DNA of 43,695 bases. It comes from Sporosarcina koreensis (GTDB taxonomy: Bacteria > Bacillota > Bacilli > Bacillales_A > Planococcaceae). Positions within the stretch are counted from its first letter, which is position 1; each line of letters opens with the position of its first letter. The stretch covers positions 30,791 through 74,485 of the forward strand of contig NZ_LQYA01000109.1 of the NCBI RefSeq assembly GCF_001531445.1, read 5' to 3'. Positions 42,345-43,695 of this stretch are shown here, one piece after another. Under the pieces are notes generated by a model. The model was not told the origin of the DNA. It saw only the letters and a list, made by a program, of their open reading frames with translations, and did not search any database. A program made the translations under genes and the position numbers.

Positions 42345-43613
42345 ATGACAGAACTTAGAAAGAAAATCGAAGTGGTCAATACGACAAAAATCTTCGGTAA
42401 AAACAGTAAGCGCGCGGCGCAACTGTTGAATGAGGGGAAGTCGAAAAGTGAAATCCTCAAGTCTACGGGCGCGACAGTAGGCGTGAAAAACGCTACATTC
42501 GACGTATATGACGGAGAAATTTTTGTTATCATGGGTCTTTCAGGAAGTGGGAAATCCACATTGGTGCGGATGCTGAACCGGTTGATTGATCCGACGATGG
42601 GCTCAATCCGTATCGATGGAGAAGATATTGTCAGCATGAATAAAGAACAGCTTCGTCAAGTACGGCGGAAGAAAATCGGGATGGTGTTTCAGAACTTCGC
42701 CCTTTTCCCGCATAAGACGATTTTACAGAATACGGAATACGGCCTTGAGATCCAAGGAATCGTAAAAGCGGAACGCAAGGCGAAAGCTGTCGAGTCGTTA
42801 CGGCTTGTCGGGCTTGCCGGGTACGAAGAGCAATATCCCAGCCAGCTGAGTGGCGGAATGCAACAGCGGGTCGGTTTGGCGCGGGCACTTGCCAATGATC
42901 CTGATGTGCTGTTGATGGACGAAGCTTTCAGTGCGCTTGATCCGTTGATCCGGAAAGATATGCAGGATGAGCTTCTTCAGCTTCACCATGACATGGGGAA
43001 AACGATTATTTTCATTACCCATGACTTGGACGAGGCGCTCCGGATCGGCGATCGCATTGCGTTAATGAAAGACGGCGATATCGTCCAAATTGGAACGCCG
43101 GAAGAGATTTTGATGAATCCTTCGAATGAATATGTCGAGCGTTTTGTCGAAGATGTCGACCTTTCAAAAGTGTTGACAGCGGGCCATATTATGAAAAAAG
43201 CGGATATGATACAAATCGACAGAGGGGCCCGTGTTGCATTGCGCCTCATGAAGCGGCAAGGGATTTCCTCCATTTATGTTGTGGATAAAGGAAATCGACT
43301 GCTCGGAGCCGTCACAGCGCAAGATGCGAGCGACGCAACAAAGTCCGAGAAGTCATTGGAGGACGTCTTGATCAAGGACATTCCGACAATTTCACCGGAC
43401 ACCGTATTAACCGATCTGTTCGATACCGTATCGACAACAACGATTCCGGTGGCAGTCGTCAATGACGAGCATCATCTGGAAGGCATTATTATCCGTGGTG
43501 CATTGATCGGCGCATTGGCGGGCGACGGTCAATTCATCAATAGCGATCGTATGGTGGAAACAACAGCGGATATTGAAGACTTGATGGAAGTGGAGGTGAG
43601 CAGTCATGGATAA
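42345..43613 (+). CDS. opuAA: Glycine betaine/proline betaine ABC transporter ATP-binding protein OpuAA
   Basis: ATPase (422 aa) of an osmoprotectant importer of the OpuA/ProU type. The N-terminal KSKSEILKSTGATVGVKNAT region is typical of OpuAA/ProV. Walker A is GLSGSGKS (about residue 68), signature LSGGMQQR, Walker B VLLMDEAFSALDP and H-loop ITHDLDEA. Two CBS domains (about 285-405; GISSIYVVDKGNRLLGAV and VAVVNDEHHLEGIIIRGALI) sense ionic strength in family members. The start ATG follows a weak GGGAG-type site after the promoter at 42278. It overlaps opuAB by 8 bases. Confidence 0.94.
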   Translation: MTELRKKIEVVNTTKIFGKNSKRAAQLLNEGKSKSEILKSTGATVGVKNATFDVYDGEIFVIMGLSGSGKSTLVRMLNRLIDPTMGSIRIDGEDIVSMNKEQLRQVRRKKIGMVFQNFALFPHKTILQNTEYGLEIQGIVKAERKAKAVESLRLVGLAGYEEQYPSQLSGGMQQRVGLARALANDPDVLLMDEAFSALDPLIRKDMQDELLQLHHDMGKTIIFITHDLDEALRIGDRIALMKDGDIVQIGTPEEILMNPSNEYVERFVEDVDLSKVLTAGHIMKKADMIQIDRGARVALRLMKRQGISSIYVVDKGNRLLGAVTAQDASDATKSEKSLEDVLIKDIPTISPDTVLTDLFDTVSTTTIPVAVVNDEHHLEGIIIRGALIGALAGDGQFINSDRMVETTADIEDLMEVEVSSHG

Positions 43614-43695
43614 TCTTTTACCACGCTTGCCGTTTGCCAGTTGGATCGATACAGGTGTCGACTGGCTTGCCACCCATTTCGGCTCTGTCTTCGAC
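43606..43695 (+). CDS. opuAB: Glycine betaine ABC transporter permease OpuAB (3' truncated by window end)
   Basis: An ATG at 43606, overlapping the opuAA stop by 8 bases and preceded by GGAGGTGAG, opens a frame reading MDNLLPRLPFASWIDTGVDW and on to the window end. This matches the N-terminus of OpuA/ProW permeases. Only 30 codons are visible; its place after opuAA makes the assignment fairly safe. Confidence 0.82.
   Translation, partial: MDNLLPRLPFASWIDTGVDWLATHFGSVFD

Overview
The window looks like chromosomal DNA of a Gram-positive, low-to-mid GC member of the Bacillales. Supporting signs are strong AGGAGG-type ribosome binding sites, frequent TTG/GTG starts, LPXTG/sortase surface anchoring, a GbsR/OpuA osmoprotectant locus, a ydaJKLMN-type exopolysaccharide operon and NprR/NprX-like peptide signalling genes. 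A Planococcaceae (Sporosarcina-like) host is my inference. No rRNA, tRNA, CRISPR, phage or transposase gene was seen.

Layout. (1) 1-2930: 3' end of an oligopeptide/dipeptide ABC importer operon (permease, two ATPases) and its terminator. (2) 2949-9100: a 1763-residue LPXTG adhesin and its dedicated sortase. (3) 9145-16234: a five-gene overlapping operon for a c-di-GMP-controlled exopolysaccharide (ydaJ, ydaK, ydaL, ydaM, ydaN). (4) 16262-21467: an active-looking PAS-GGDEF diguanylate cyclase, a giant 7TM hybrid histidine kinase with two kinase modules, and a convergent response regulator with a SARP/BTAD output. The promoters of units 2, 3 and 4 share an 11-bp-phased direct repeat (about TNTAAGA) placed exactly 9 bp before a -10 element. 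This is the architecture expected for a SARP activator, so adhesin, polysaccharide and c-di-GMP synthesis may form one matrix regulon driven by the local kinase/regulator.

(5) 21631-33297: two chemoreceptors, a membrane protein of unknown function, an SGNH hydrolase convergent with an acyltransferase-3 protein, an alanine/sodium symporter plus ornithine/alanine-racemase-like operon, and a membrane-anchored predicted beta-propeller protein. Five loci between 23.6 and 37.3 kb carry six copies of a ~148-bp MITE-like element with conserved inverted ends (CGGTGCCTGTGCA). Its core sequence varies, but most copies keep a hairpin followed by a T-run.

(6) 33365-36145: a dispersed-type repeat, a decayed secreted NlpC/P60-like pseudogene, and an HTH-TPR (RRNPP-type) regulator overlapping a 44-codon secreted pre-peptide gene. 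(7) 36275-40400: a zinc-ribbon membrane protein, a thiolase, and a second HTH-TPR regulator/44-codon pre-peptide pair on the opposite strand, then a 54-codon orphan gene. The two receptor/peptide pairs are the clearest candidates for undescribed cell-cell signalling systems. (8) 40416-43695: an MntP/YtaF-like membrane protein, a 61-residue membrane protein, a seven-unit array of TTATGCG motifs at exact 20-bp spacing, and gbsR divergent from opuAA-opuAB.
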